Positions 29,669 through 38,114 of a stretch of DNA of 64,000 nt are shown here, piece by piece (positions within the stretch are counted from its first letter, which is position 1; each line of letters starts with the position of its first letter). This DNA is from Marinobacter sp. SS21 (GTDB lineage: Bacteria > Pseudomonadota > Gammaproteobacteria > Pseudomonadales > Oleiphilaceae). The stretch is from assembly GCF_028369065.1 (NCBI RefSeq), contig NZ_JAQNDA010000009.1:1-64000 (forward strand). The letters run 5' to 3'. The notes under the pieces were generated by a model. The model saw only the letters and a list, made by a program, of their open reading frames with translations, had not been told where the DNA came from and ran no database searches. The translations under genes and the position numbers were made by a program.

Positions 29669-30556
29669 TCAGGATTCCAGTTCCCGACACAGCGCCATCC
29701 AACGGTCGATTCCGGCGCTTCGATACTTCTGTTTGTGTAGGATAAAGTAAAATTGGCGGTCGAAGCGACGGTAATCCGGCACCTCCAAAGGCACCAGGTT
29801 GCCGCGCCGGAAGGCATCCTCAAGGCAAACCCTGGATAGACACCCAATACCCAGCCCTGTTTCCACCGCGCGCTTGATGGCTTCGGTGTGTTCCAGCTCC
29901 AGCAAGATTTTCATCTCCGGAAGGATGCCGTGCATGCCTCGCTCCACAGTCTGGCGGGTGCCGGAGCCGGGCTCCCTCATGATCCAGGTGGCTTCCTTGA
30001 GATCCTGGTCGGAGAGGCTGCCTTTCTTGGCGAGCGGGTGGCTCGGCGCGCAGAACACCACCAGTTCGTCCGCCAGCCAGGGAATGACTTCCAGTTCCGG
30101 CGATTGCAGTTCACCTTCGATCAGCCCGATATCCAGCTCGAAATCGATGACCCGCTGGGCAATGGTGCGAGTGTTGGCCACTTCCAACGAAACCCGGGGT
30201 TGGGTTTCCGACTTCATATACTGAGCCATGATGCCTACGGCGAGGTAATTGCCGATGGTGAGGGTGGCGCCCACTTTCAAGGCGCCCACTTCGGTATGCT
30301 TTGCCAATGCCTGTTCCAGTTCACGGGCTTGGGCCAGCAGAAACTCGACCTTGGGGCGATAGAGCCGGCCCAGTTCGTTCAGCTGAAGCCGTTTGCCAAC
30401 CCGATCAAACAGCTGGATGTCGAACTGGCTTTCCAGTTCTTTGAGCGCACTGCTGGCCGCGGACTGGGACATGGACAGGGATTCTGCTGCCTTGGTGATG
30501 TTCTGGAAGTGTGCGGCGGCCAGGAAAACCTCAAGTTGGCGAAAGCTGTATCGCAT
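29669..30556 (-). CDS. finR: LysR-family regulator divergent from fpr (FinR-like)
   Basis: A 295-residue LysR-type regulator: N-terminal winged helix (about residues 1-60, with FRQLEVFLAAAHFQNITKAA and SQSAASSALKELE), linker helix, and a LysR substrate-binding domain (about 88-290). It is divergent from fpr with 114 bp between starts, the arrangement of finR/fpr in Pseudomonas, where FinR activates fpr under superoxide or iron-related stress. The assignment rests on that synteny and overall similarity. The effector is unknown. Confidence 0.8.
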   Translation of the reverse strand: MRYSFRQLEVFLAAAHFQNITKAAESLSMSQSAASSALKELESQFDIQLFDRVGKRLQLNELGRLYRPKVEFLLAQARELEQALAKHTEVGALKVGATLTIGNYLAVGIMAQYMKSETQPRVSLEVANTRTIAQRVIDFELDIGLIEGELQSPELEVIPWLADELVVFCAPSHPLAKKGSLSDQDLKEATWIMREPGSGTRQTVERGMHGILPEMKILLELEHTEAIKRAVETGLGIGCLSRVCLEDAFRRGNLVPLEVPDYRRFDRQFYFILHKQKYRSAGIDRWMALCRELES

Positions 30557-30670
30557 AATCGAAAAATCCGAATAAGGTTATGAAAATATCCCATTTCATC
30601 GATAGGTTAACCTTGGGTTAGTATGGATGCAATGATGATTTGATAACCATTTACGATTACGGGCGAGACG
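30557..30670. promoter_or_regulatory. finR-fpr intergenic control region
   Basis: 114 AT-rich bases between divergent starts. A palindrome GGTTAACC at about 30605-30612 is followed by a partial copy GGGTTA, a candidate LysR-type operator. Promoter hexamers are not clear. Confidence 0.45.
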
Positions 30671-31441
30671 ATGAGCAACTTGATGAAAGAAACCGTGACC
30701 AGCGTCCATCACTGGAACGAGACTCTGTTTAGCTTCAAGACCAGCAGGGACCCGGGTTTCCGGTTCAAGAACGGCCACTTCGTCATGATTGGCCTGGAAA
30801 CCGACGGAAAACCGCTGATGCGTGCATACAGCATCGCCAGTGCCAACTATGAAGAAGAACTGGAATTCTTCTCCATCAAGGTGCAGGACGGCCCGTTGAC
30901 CTCCCGGCTCCAGAAAATCCAGGTGGGAGACGAGATTCTGGTGAGCCGTAAACCCACCGGCACCCTGGTTCTCGACAATCTGTTGCCGGGCAAAAACCTG
31001 TGGTTGATTTCTACCGGCACCGGGCTGGCTCCGTTTATGAGCATTATCAAGGACCCGGAAGTCTATGATGCCTTTGACAAGGTTATCCTGACCCACGGTG
31101 TCCGTTACACCAGTGAGCTGGCCTACCAGCAGGAAATTACCGACCTGCCGGATAACGAATTTTTTGGTGAGATGGTGCAGGGCAAGCTGCTGTATTACCC
31201 AACCGTTACGCGGGAAGATTTCCGAAACCAGGGGCGGCTCACCGATGCCATGGAAAATGGCAAGCTGACCCGTGACCTGGGTCTGCCGGAACTCGACCCG
31301 GAAAATGACCGCTTCATGATCTGTGGCAGCCCCAGCATGCTCAAGGATACCTGTGCCATCCTCAACGCCAAGGGCTTCACCGAGGCGCGCCAAGGTAACG
31401 TTGGCCACTATGTCATCGAGCGGGCCTTCGTCGAGCAGTAA
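30671..31441 (+). CDS. fpr: Ferredoxin--NADP(+) reductase
   Basis: A 256-residue flavoprotein exchanging electrons between NADPH and ferredoxin or flavodoxin. The FAD-binding barrel contains MRAYSIASANYEEELEFFSIKV (about residues 57-78; the RAYS flavin motif is typical). The NADP domain has STGTGLAPFMSII (about 116-128), the CGSPSML loop (about 218-224) and the aromatic-free C-terminal ending ERAFVEQ, as in the short Pseudomonas FprA type. Regulation by the divergent LysR gene is likely. Confidence 0.94.
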   Translation: MSNLMKETVTSVHHWNETLFSFKTSRDPGFRFKNGHFVMIGLETDGKPLMRAYSIASANYEEELEFFSIKVQDGPLTSRLQKIQVGDEILVSRKPTGTLVLDNLLPGKNLWLISTGTGLAPFMSIIKDPEVYDAFDKVILTHGVRYTSELAYQQEITDLPDNEFFGEMVQGKLLYYPTVTREDFRNQGRLTDAMENGKLTRDLGLPELDPENDRFMICGSPSMLKDTCAILNAKGFTEARQGNVGHYVIERAFVEQ

Positions 31442-31471
31442 CCCGCTGACCTGCGTCCACCGCCTTAGCAA

Positions 31472-31510
31472 AGAGAACCCCGGAGTGATGAGCTCTGGGG
31501 TTTTCTTTTT
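31472..31510 (+). terminator. fpr terminator
   Basis: An imperfect stem AGAACCCCGGAG / CTCTGGGGTTTTCT followed by T residues. Confidence 0.8.
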
Positions 31511-31695
31511 GTGCTTCAACGTGTTTTACCTTCGACCCTCACCTAATCCAGCTTTTTATAACAACTACTTTCGTCAATAAGTTAGCTTTTAAACTGAAGA
31601 TCGATTGAACTAGTATTGCTCACGTGAAAGCGTGTCATGGGTCTGGAGACTCCTGGCCGGTTTCTGTTGTAACTTAACTGCCAAGGAAGGAGAGG

Positions 31696-33642
31696 GTGTT
31701 GGCCAAAATATTAGCAGCTGCCTGGTTAGGGTTGTGTGTTCTGGGACTCGGGCTTCTGGGGAATGGGGTCTATTCAGTAACCCAGAATCCCGTTTGGATT
31801 CTTGATTACCAGAACCGAGACTTGCGTGCTTCAGCCATACAGCCGGTCTCGGGTATTGAGGGCCAGCAATGGTTGTTGTTGTTGCAAAAGCGGCAGTATG
31901 GATCCTTGACTGGGCAGTTGGATGCTCTGTTGGATGACGGATCTGATGCGGCGAAAACTGCGATTCGTTTTGCCTTGACGGCGATCCGGCGCCCGGAAAT
32001 AGACCTTTTACCTTTGCTTGACGGATGGGTCGATCAATTCCCTGGCCATCCGTTGCCCTACCTGTTTCGTGCCTCTTATCTGATAAACCTCGGACTCAAT
32101 GCCCGCGGCAATGACGTGATTAACAGAACCTCCTGGTGGTCAAGACAGCGTATGGCGTTGTACTTGGGATGGGCCAAAACAGATCTCGAATTTGTGACCC
32201 AACTTGATGACGAACTGGTTCAGCCCTATGAAATGGGGCTGGAAATTGCCATGAGAATGGATGGTCCACAAGAGCGTAAGCGTCTGTTTGAGGAGGGCCT
32301 GAACCGTGATCCGGGCAGCTACTTCCTTCATGAAACGTACCTTCATTCATTGGAAACCAGTTGGGGTGGCGCCCCAGGGCAGACCGATAGCTTTCTCCGG
32401 CATGTTGATGGCAAGGCGCTACGATATCCGTCGCTCTCTGCGCTGGCAGTATATTGGCAACTTCAACTGTTGAACCGACGAGGTGAAAACCCTTGTGATC
32501 ACTTGTCGGAATATATGAGGGCGTATCAGGACGTTGGCAACGGCTATACCAGCTACCAGCTCGGCAAAGCATACAGCTGTGGTAGCTACCTGGTCGATGC
32601 CAGAGAATACCTGCGCGAAGCGGTAAGACTGAATCCTTACAATGTAACTGGCTGGCGATTGTCGGGGTTGATTGAAAAGACTCTGGGTAACACCGCCGAG
32701 GGCGAAAGGGCTATGGCTATCGCTCTGGCGCTTAACCCACTGGATGCTGAAGCGCGGGCCCAACTGGGTAGGCTAGCGTTGGAGCAGGGCCAGTATCAAG
32801 CAGCACTGGACTATTACCAGCGGGCTGCCGAGCTCGGAGATCGCCGTCGGTATAGTGATTATGCCCACTTGGCGGAGCTCTTTCTGTGGGCTCCCGATGA
32901 TCCTCATACGCTTGTCTTGTCAGAAAGTATTTTTGGGCCTCCTCAAAGCGAAACGACCTTTTTACGTGGAAAGCCAGTTGGCGAGGCAACCCATTTTGAT
33001 CAATTCGGCAGCCCTGTTGAGCTATGGGAATACAAAGAAGGCGAGGTCATTGCGAAACGAGGCTTGTATCCCGATGGTTCTGTTTACTATGAGTATTCCG
33101 TTGCCAGGGGAATGTATGAAGGGGCGTACCTGGAATTCGGACCCAGTGGTAATGTCATCGGTCGCGGCCAGATGCACGAGGGATGGTATGACGGCGCCTT
33201 AGAGAGCTATTTTTCGAATGGGAACCTGATTCTTAGGCAAGCCTATGACCGAGGTCAGGTCTTTGGTGATCCGGAAATTGGTGTTCCTGCTTTCAGGGCT
33301 CATGGGATGTTGGGGGCCGTGATTGCCAGTGGGGCACTGTCGCCACGAAATATGCCATTGGACAGTCGAAGTGAATTTTCGATATCTGGTGACAGTGCTT
33401 TCAACTTGGTTAGCTTCTTATCGGATATTCCACAGGGAACCTATCAAATAGAGTTCTCCATCAAAGACCAGTCTGGTCAAAGCAAGGCCTTTTACCGTGA
33501 GGACTCGGCGTCTCTGAGCGGGTTTTTTCACGGTTTCCTGACCTATACCCCGCAGAAGGGAGATAGACCTGGAACATGGCAGGGTGAGGTTAAGGTCAAC
33601 AATTTACCGATCGCGAATGTCGAATTCGAGGTAGTCCGTTAG
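31696..33642 (+). CDS. Membrane-anchored or exported TPR / MORN-repeat protein, unknown function
   Basis: A 648-residue protein. The N-terminus has one hydrophobic segment (about residues 5-28), an uncleaved anchor or signal peptide. It is followed by a helical region (about 60-260), TPR-like repeats (about 283-385, e.g. REYLREAVRLNPYN and YQAALDYYQRAAELGD), a MORN-type beta-hairpin block (about 436-525, repeated Y.DG / Y..G pattern such as GLYPDGSVYYEY and GALESYFSNGN) and a C-terminal beta-rich domain (about 545-648). I do not recognise the full-length architecture. TPR plus MORN suggests a protein-binding envelope scaffold; that is inference. The start is GTG at 31696 or TTG at 31699, after a strong AAGGAAGGAG site. 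The gene is visibly more AT-rich than its neighbours and stands alone, suggesting acquisition. Confidence 0.75.
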   Translation: MLAKILAAAWLGLCVLGLGLLGNGVYSVTQNPVWILDYQNRDLRASAIQPVSGIEGQQWLLLLQKRQYGSLTGQLDALLDDGSDAAKTAIRFALTAIRRPEIDLLPLLDGWVDQFPGHPLPYLFRASYLINLGLNARGNDVINRTSWWSRQRMALYLGWAKTDLEFVTQLDDELVQPYEMGLEIAMRMDGPQERKRLFEEGLNRDPGSYFLHETYLHSLETSWGGAPGQTDSFLRHVDGKALRYPSLSALAVYWQLQLLNRRGENPCDHLSEYMRAYQDVGNGYTSYQLGKAYSCGSYLVDAREYLREAVRLNPYNVTGWRLSGLIEKTLGNTAEGERAMAIALALNPLDAEARAQLGRLALEQGQYQAALDYYQRAAELGDRRRYSDYAHLAELFLWAPDDPHTLVLSESIFGPPQSETTFLRGKPVGEATHFDQFGSPVELWEYKEGEVIAKRGLYPDGSVYYEYSVARGMYEGAYLEFGPSGNVIGRGQMHEGWYDGALESYFSNGNLILRQAYDRGQVFGDPEIGVPAFRAHGMLGAVIASGALSPRNMPLDSRSEFSISGDSAFNLVSFLSDIPQGTYQIEFSIKDQSGQSKAFYREDSASLSGFFHGFLTYTPQKGDRPGTWQGEVKVNNLPIANVEFEVVR

Positions 33643-33721
33643 TTATCAGAGCAGGTTGGCCACCCGCATGCTGGTGGCATGTGCTCTTTTGCAGGTAATA
33701 GGAAAAGACAGGAGGGCTGTT

Positions 33722-34120
33722 GTGGCTCATCAGGGAAGTTGTCTGTGTGGCGGTGTGCGGTATGAAATTAATGGGGAGCTGACCGACGTATTGAACTGCC
33801 ATTGCTCCATGTGCCGCAAGTTACACGCATCCGCTTTCCGCACTCGAGCCAGAGTTCGCGCTCAGGACTGGGCAACCCTGCAGGGGCACGCGCTGATTCG
33901 GTTCTACGAGTCATCTCCTGGGGAGCACAAGAGTTTTTGTTCCAACTGCGGTTCCAGTCTGTATACGCGCTTTGATCGGTTCCCGGATATTCTAGGGTTC
34001 CCGCTGGGGACGCTCGACACTGACCCTGGTGTGAAGGCTGCGCGGCACGTGTTTGTGGGTAGCAAGGCGCCTTGGCATGATATTCAAGATGACTTACCGC
34101 AATCCCAGGAATATGACTAA
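33722..34120 (+). CDS. GFA-family zinc protein
   Basis: A 132-residue protein of the GFA (glutathione-dependent formaldehyde-activating-like) family. All zinc ligands of the fold are visible: CLCGGV near the N-terminus, CHCSMCRK (about residues 27-34) and CSNCGSS (about 74-80). The family is structural-zinc-rich; the original enzyme function is doubtful for most members, so no reaction is assigned. The GTG at 33722 is chosen because AGGAGG lies at the right spacing. The last 8 bp overlap the following AraC gene, which suggests translational coupling. Confidence 0.85.
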   Translation: MAHQGSCLCGGVRYEINGELTDVLNCHCSMCRKLHASAFRTRARVRAQDWATLQGHALIRFYESSPGEHKSFCSNCGSSLYTRFDRFPDILGFPLGTLDTDPGVKAARHVFVGSKAPWHDIQDDLPQSQEYD

Positions 34121-34874
34121 GCGGAAGGGGCGAACACCGTTCGTACATCTCCAGCCCGGCATGTTGCTGGTGGTTGGAGGGGCGTTGGATGCTGACGTTC
34201 ATGCCCACCATGCGATCCAGGTGGTCTGGCCGGTCGAACGGTGCGAGATGACGATTGACGGTCAGCTTGAGACCGGACCGGTTATCGTAGCTTCTGGCGT
34301 TCCCCATTGCCTGAAGATGCAGCAAGGGCTGGTCATTTTGCTGGAGCCGCAATCTGACTGGGGTGAGCTGTTGGCTGACACCCTCGCCGGACATCGCTGT
34401 CGGGTTGTTGAAGGGTTGCCGGCTTTGACTGAACTGGTCGAATCTAAGGGCGCTATACAGCGGGTTTTACCGCGCCTGGCCCAGGTGTTGGGGAAGGCAA
34501 GTCCACAGGTTAGCGGCGATGTTAGCAGCACCATCGGGGATGATCGGATTGCTCGCCTGTTGTCGTCGCTGGATGCCTGCTTTATGGATCACTGCCTTAA
34601 GCCGGACCATTGGCGGGCTTCGGAGGTGGCGACATCGCTGAGCCTGTCGGAAGGGCGTTTTCTGCACTTGTTCCGTGAGCAGATGGGGATTGCCTGGCGG
34701 CCTTACCTACTTTGGCGAAGGCTGTTGTGTGCCGTCAATGGAATGAGCAAAGGTATGTCCGCCACTCAGGCTGCCCATGAAGCGGGCTTCTCCGACAGTG
34801 CCCATCTGAGCCGAACGTTCCGAAGTAACTTTGGCATGTCCATCCGGGAAGCGATGGCGGTTTTTGATCGATAG
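34113..34874 (+). CDS. AraC-family transcriptional regulator
   Basis: A 253-residue regulator. The C-terminus (about residues 150-250) has the two AraC helix-turn-helix units: WRASEVATSLSLSEGRFLHLFREQ, then MSATQAAHEAGFSDSAHLSRTFRS. The N-terminal half is a compact cupin-like domain with HAHHAIQVVWPVE, a pattern seen in small AraC regulators. The ATG at 34113 lies inside the end of the GFA gene, with CCAGGAA as ribosome-binding site; longer forms starting further upstream would overlap that gene more. Its target may be the GFA gene or the downstream transglutaminase-like gene; this is not shown. Confidence 0.85.
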   Translation: MTKRKGRTPFVHLQPGMLLVVGGALDADVHAHHAIQVVWPVERCEMTIDGQLETGPVIVASGVPHCLKMQQGLVILLEPQSDWGELLADTLAGHRCRVVEGLPALTELVESKGAIQRVLPRLAQVLGKASPQVSGDVSSTIGDDRIARLLSSLDACFMDHCLKPDHWRASEVATSLSLSEGRFLHLFREQMGIAWRPYLLWRRLLCAVNGMSKGMSATQAAHEAGFSDSAHLSRTFRSNFGMSIREAMAVFDR

Positions 34875-34941
34875 CTACTTTATTCAAGTCTTGCCAACGT
34901 GCCGCGCATACTCTGGCATCACCAGAACAGGAGAGCGACAC

Positions 34942-35658
34942 ATGACCAGCCTTACGCAAGCATACCTTCAGGCAACCCCGATGCTGGACTTTCACCATGA
35001 AAGCCTCCAGCAACTGCTTGATCAGCAGCGCTGGCGGCTGCTGCCCCAGGCCGATGCGGCTGCCTCCATCTATGGTTATGTTCGTGACCAGATCGCCTTC
35101 GGCTACAACAAGGATGACACCCTGTCGGCCAGTCAGGTGCTCAAGGATGGCTACGGTCAATGCAATACCAAGGGCACCTTGTTGATGGCATTGCTCAGGG
35201 CGGTGGGCATACCCACCCGGTTCCATGGCTTTACTATTTTCAATGATCTGCAAAAAGGCGCCATTCCGGGCTATCTGTTCCCGTTCGCGCCGGAACGCAT
35301 CATCCACAGTTGGGTGGAGGTGTATCTCGACGGCAAGTGGCTTGAGATTGAGGGTTTCATCATTGACCGCCCTTACCTTGAGCAGGTTCAGGCCAGGTTC
35401 GCGGGCCAATGTGAGGGTTTCAGTGGTTATGGCATTGCAACTCCATGCCTGAGCAAACCGGATAACGACTGGACCGGGGACAATACCTACATTCAGCGGG
35501 AAGGCATTGCGGACGATTTGGGGATATACGAGCAGCCAGATGATTTCTACCGGCAGCATGGAAGCAACCTGAAAGGCCCTCGCCGCTTCCTGTTCCGCCA
35601 TGTATTGCGCCATCTGATGAACCTGAATGTTGACCGAATCCGACGTCGGGGGCTGTAG
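34942..35658 (+). CDS. Transglutaminase-like domain protein
   Basis: A 238-residue protein with a transglutaminase-like (papain-fold) core. The likely nucleophile is the Cys in GYGQCNTKGTLLMALLRAVG (about residues 70-89), followed by the GIPTRFHG strand, the His in HSWVEVYLDGKW (about 120-131) and a downstream acidic residue. It has no signal peptide, so it is probably cytoplasmic. Such proteins act as peptidases, amidases or cross-linking enzymes; the substrate is unknown. The start is set by GGAGAG before the ATG at 34942. It follows the AraC gene by 67 bp on the same strand. Confidence 0.8.
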   Translation: MTSLTQAYLQATPMLDFHHESLQQLLDQQRWRLLPQADAAASIYGYVRDQIAFGYNKDDTLSASQVLKDGYGQCNTKGTLLMALLRAVGIPTRFHGFTIFNDLQKGAIPGYLFPFAPERIIHSWVEVYLDGKWLEIEGFIIDRPYLEQVQARFAGQCEGFSGYGIATPCLSKPDNDWTGDNTYIQREGIADDLGIYEQPDDFYRQHGSNLKGPRRFLFRHVLRHLMNLNVDRIRRRGL

Positions 35659-35766
35659 CTTACCGGTAATGCGGCATGGCCCAGGGGGCCGAAACCGAAT
35701 CGGGGCAGGGACACCGCGGAATGACGGCGCTAGTATGGTGGTTCCGATAACCGGCTAGGGGCATAT

Positions 35767-36570
35767 ATGCACGTTGATGTGAGTGGCAAAACCATTGTCA
35801 TTACCGGGGCGTCAAGCGGAATTGGTGAGACCGCCGCCAGGCAGCTGGCCGCCGCCGGTGCCAAGGTCTGCCTGGTGGCACGGCGCGAAGATGAGCTTGA
35901 TCGGGTGAGGGAAGACATCGTCCGTGCGGGTGGAATGGCCTGGTCGTATCCTGCTGACCTGACCGACGAGGCGTCCTTGTCTGCGGTCTCAGGCCGCATC
36001 CTGGTTGAGCAGTCGCGGATCGATGTGCTGGTCAACAACGCGGCTCACTCTATCCGTCGCCCGATCAGCGAAGCGTTGGATCGGCTTCACGATTACCAGC
36101 GCACTATCAATATCAATTATCTGGCTGCCGTTGGGTTGACGTTGAAGTTGCTGCCTCGGATGTTGGAGCAGGGTGAGGGGCAGGTGGTCAACATCTCTAC
36201 GCTCTCCAGTCAGGTGCCGATCCCGCTGTTCTCCGCTTATCTGGCCAGCAAAGCGGCGCTGGAATCTTTCTCCCGTTCAATGTTGGCGGAACTCTCGGAT
36301 CAGGGTATTGCGGTGAGTCTGGTGTACTTTCCGATGGTGCGGACCCCCATGTCTAATCGCACCAGTCTCTATAGGCACATGCCCATGATGAACGTTGACA
36401 AGGCGGCAGGTTGGATTGTGCGGGCCATCCAAACCCGGGATGCCCGGGTGGGCAGTCCGGTGGGCACCTTGGGCAGTCTGGCGTTAGCCGCCTTGCCCGG
36501 TCCGGTGACCCGGCTGACACAGCCGCTATTTCGGCAGATGGACAAGCGGCTGGCAGCAAGGCTGAAGTGA
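35767..36570 (+). CDS. Short-chain dehydrogenase/reductase
   Basis: A 267-residue SDR. It has the cofactor motif TGASSGIG (about residues 14-21), NNAAH at about 90-94, the catalytic Ser in NISTLSS (about 143-149) and the YxxxK pair in YLASKAALESF (about 158-162). A hydrophobic C-terminal tail with LAALPGPVTRL is seen in SDRs of the lipid-modifying group. An Arg-rich segment after the second strand (ARRED) points to NADP preference. The substrate is unknown. A hairpin at 36571 follows immediately. Confidence 0.85.
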   Translation: MHVDVSGKTIVITGASSGIGETAARQLAAAGAKVCLVARREDELDRVREDIVRAGGMAWSYPADLTDEASLSAVSGRILVEQSRIDVLVNNAAHSIRRPISEALDRLHDYQRTININYLAAVGLTLKLLPRMLEQGEGQVVNISTLSSQVPIPLFSAYLASKAALESFSRSMLAELSDQGIAVSLVYFPMVRTPMSNRTSLYRHMPMMNVDKAAGWIVRAIQTRDARVGSPVGTLGSLALAALPGPVTRLTQPLFRQMDKRLAARLK

Positions 36571-36607
36571 AGGCGAGCTGGGCCGGGTGATCCGACCCAG
36601 CTCGCCT
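36571..36607 (+). terminator. Strong hairpin after the SDR gene
   Basis: A long stem AGGCGAGCTGGG / CCCAGCTCGCCT. No T tract follows, so it may be a rho-independent terminator of reduced efficiency, an RNA-stabilising 3' hairpin, or a bidirectional barrier between this gene and lpxH. Confidence 0.5.
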
Positions 36608-36618
36608 CTGGCTAACCA

Positions 36619-36660
36619 CTGGTTAGTGACCGCTGGTTAGTCTCTGCTGGTGAGTGACTG
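36619..36660. repeat. Three 14-bp tandem repeats
   Basis: Units CTGGTTAGTGACCG, CTGGTTAGTCTCTG and CTGGTGAGTGACTG follow each other directly, just before the lpxH stop codon. The first overlaps a palindrome CTAACCACTGGTTAG at 36612-36626. Confidence 0.75.
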
Positions 36661-36664
36661 CAGG

Positions 36665-37393
36665 TTACGACAAGGGTTGCTGCTTGAGAACGGGCGGCTG
36701 GCCGGCAGACACTTCAATCCACCACAGGTTTTTGTCCCAATCGCCCAATACCATGCGCTTGGCGGGCTGACCATTGGCCTCAAACTCATGGATGGCCGGG
36801 CGGTGGGTGTGGCCGTGAATCAGCTGCTGCACCCGGTGTTCCTCCATCACTTTGATCACCTCGTCCTGGGTCACGTCCATGATGGTTTGTTCCTTGCCCT
36901 TGTTCTTGGCCATGCTGATTTCCCGCAGCTGACGGGCGGTAGTCTGGCGGTCTGCCAGGGGCCGCTTCAGGAACATGTCCTGCCACTGCTGGTTGCGCAT
37001 GGTGGTGCGGAACTTCTGGTACTCCACATCTGCCGTGCACAGGCTGTCGCCGTGCATCAGCAGGGTGGTCGTTCCGTAGAGGTCCACAACCGACGGATCG
37101 TCCAGCAGGGTGGCGCCGATCCGTTCGCAGAACGCGTCGCCGATCAGGAAATCCCGGTTTCCGTGCATCAGGAACAGCTTGGTTCCGCTGTCACTGACCG
37201 CCCTCAGCGCTGCAGCGATCTCGTTCTGTAGCGGCGTGTGTTCGTCGTCGCCGATCCAGGCCTCGAAGAAATCACCCAGGATGTAAAGTCGATCGACGCC
37301 GGTGGCCTTGTCGCTCAGGAACTGCAGGAAGGCCCGGGTGATGTCCGGGCGTGATTCCTCAAGGTGCAGGTCGGAGATGAACAGCGTGGTCAC
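36665..37393 (-). CDS. lpxH: UDP-2,3-diacylglucosamine hydrolase
   Basis: A 242-residue metallophosphoesterase of lipid A synthesis that cleaves UDP-2,3-diacylglucosamine to lipid X and UMP. The calcineurin-like metal motifs are in order: FISDLHLEE (about residues 5-13), [28 protein letters not shown] and IHGHTHRPA. The start is the GTG at 37393, which overlaps the ppiB stop codon as GTGA; a longer frame reading through from 37540 gives a basic, non-homologous N-terminus and is rejected. ppiB-lpxH coupling is conserved in Pseudomonas. Confidence 0.95.
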   Translation of the reverse strand: MTTLFISDLHLEESRPDITRAFLQFLSDKATGVDRLYILGDFFEAWIGDDEHTPLQNEIAAALRAVSDSGTKLFLMHGNRDFLIGDAFCERIGATLLDDPSVVDLYGTTTLLMHGDSLCTADVEYQKFRTTMRNQQWQDMFLKRPLADRQTTARQLREISMAKNKGKEQTIMDVTQDEVIKVMEEHRVQQLIHGHTHRPAIHEFEANGQPAKRMVLGDWDKNLWWIEVSAGQPPVLKQQPLS

Positions 37394-37899
37394 GCCGCGC
37401 CTCCATCCTCCAGAATTTCGGCCTTCTCGATCACCACGTCGTCGGACGGAACGTCCTGGTGACCGGCAAGCATGGTGGTGTGAACGGAGCGGATGGCGTT
37501 CACGGTGTCCATGCCGTCGACGACCTTGCCGAACACGCAATAGCCCCAGCCTTCAGCGGATTCTGCGGTGTGATCCAGAAAACCGTTGTCCTGTACGTTG
37601 ATGAAAAACTGGGCAGTGGCGGAATGGGGGTCCATGGTGCGCGCCATCGCGATGGTGCCGGTCATGTTGCTGAGGCCGTTATTGGCTTCGTTCTTGATGG
37701 GCTCGCGGGTTTTTCTTGGCTGCATGCCCGGCTCGAAGCCGCCGCCCTGGATCATGAAGTTGCTGATCACGCGATGGAAGATCAGGCCATCGTAGAAACC
37801 GTCGCGAACGTACTGTTCGAAGTTCTTGGCGGTTTCCGGTGCCTTGTCGTGGTCCAGTTCAATTTTGATCTCGCCGTGATTGGTAGTCAGCAGAATCAT
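37390..37899 (-). CDS. ppiB: Peptidyl-prolyl cis-trans isomerase B (cyclophilin)
   Basis: A 169-residue cytoplasmic cyclophilin. The catalytic Arg lies in [14 protein letters not shown] (about residues 41-54), followed by the [15 protein letters not shown] and FFINVQDN segments and the [10 protein letters not shown] motif, all typical of PpiB. It has no signal peptide, so it is the cytoplasmic form. It is the first gene of a two-gene unit with lpxH and is divergent from glnS. Confidence 0.95.
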   Translation of the reverse strand: MILLTTNHGEIKIELDHDKAPETAKNFEQYVRDGFYDGLIFHRVISNFMIQGGGFEPGMQPRKTREPIKNEANNGLSNMTGTIAMARTMDPHSATAQFFINVQDNGFLDHTAESAEGWGYCVFGKVVDGMDTVNAIRSVHTTMLAGHQDVPSDDVVIEKAEILEDGGAA

Positions 37900-38047
37900 T
37901 TGGGTTTCCTGTCGTGGTTAACATTGTGGTTAAAAAGCGGTTAAAAAACGTCGCTGGTCAGTGACCAATTTTTGCTGGAAAGGGGCTATTGTACGTAAGT
38001 GTCGGAGGCTGTGCATGGGCAAAGCGTCGAACGGATACCGCCATGGG

Positions 38048-38076
38048 GTTAATCGACAGCATCGAATGCGTATAAT
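38048..38076 (+). promoter_or_regulatory. Possible glnS promoter
   Basis: A perfect -10 TATAAT at 38071-38076, 39 bp before the glnS ATG. The -35 (GTTAAT region) is weak. Confidence 0.45.
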
Positions 38077-38114
38077 GCCTTCTTTAAATCACTGTTCCAC
38101 TTAATTGAGATCGT

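Noticed and set aside
36571..36660. CRISPR-like repeat array
   Set aside because: The three 14-bp units are directly adjacent without spacers and no cas genes are nearby.
37394..37540. N-terminal extension of LpxH
   Set aside because: It is out-of-frame sequence of ppiB giving an Arg/His-rich, non-homologous stretch; the GTG at 37393 overlaps the ppiB stop in the usual way.
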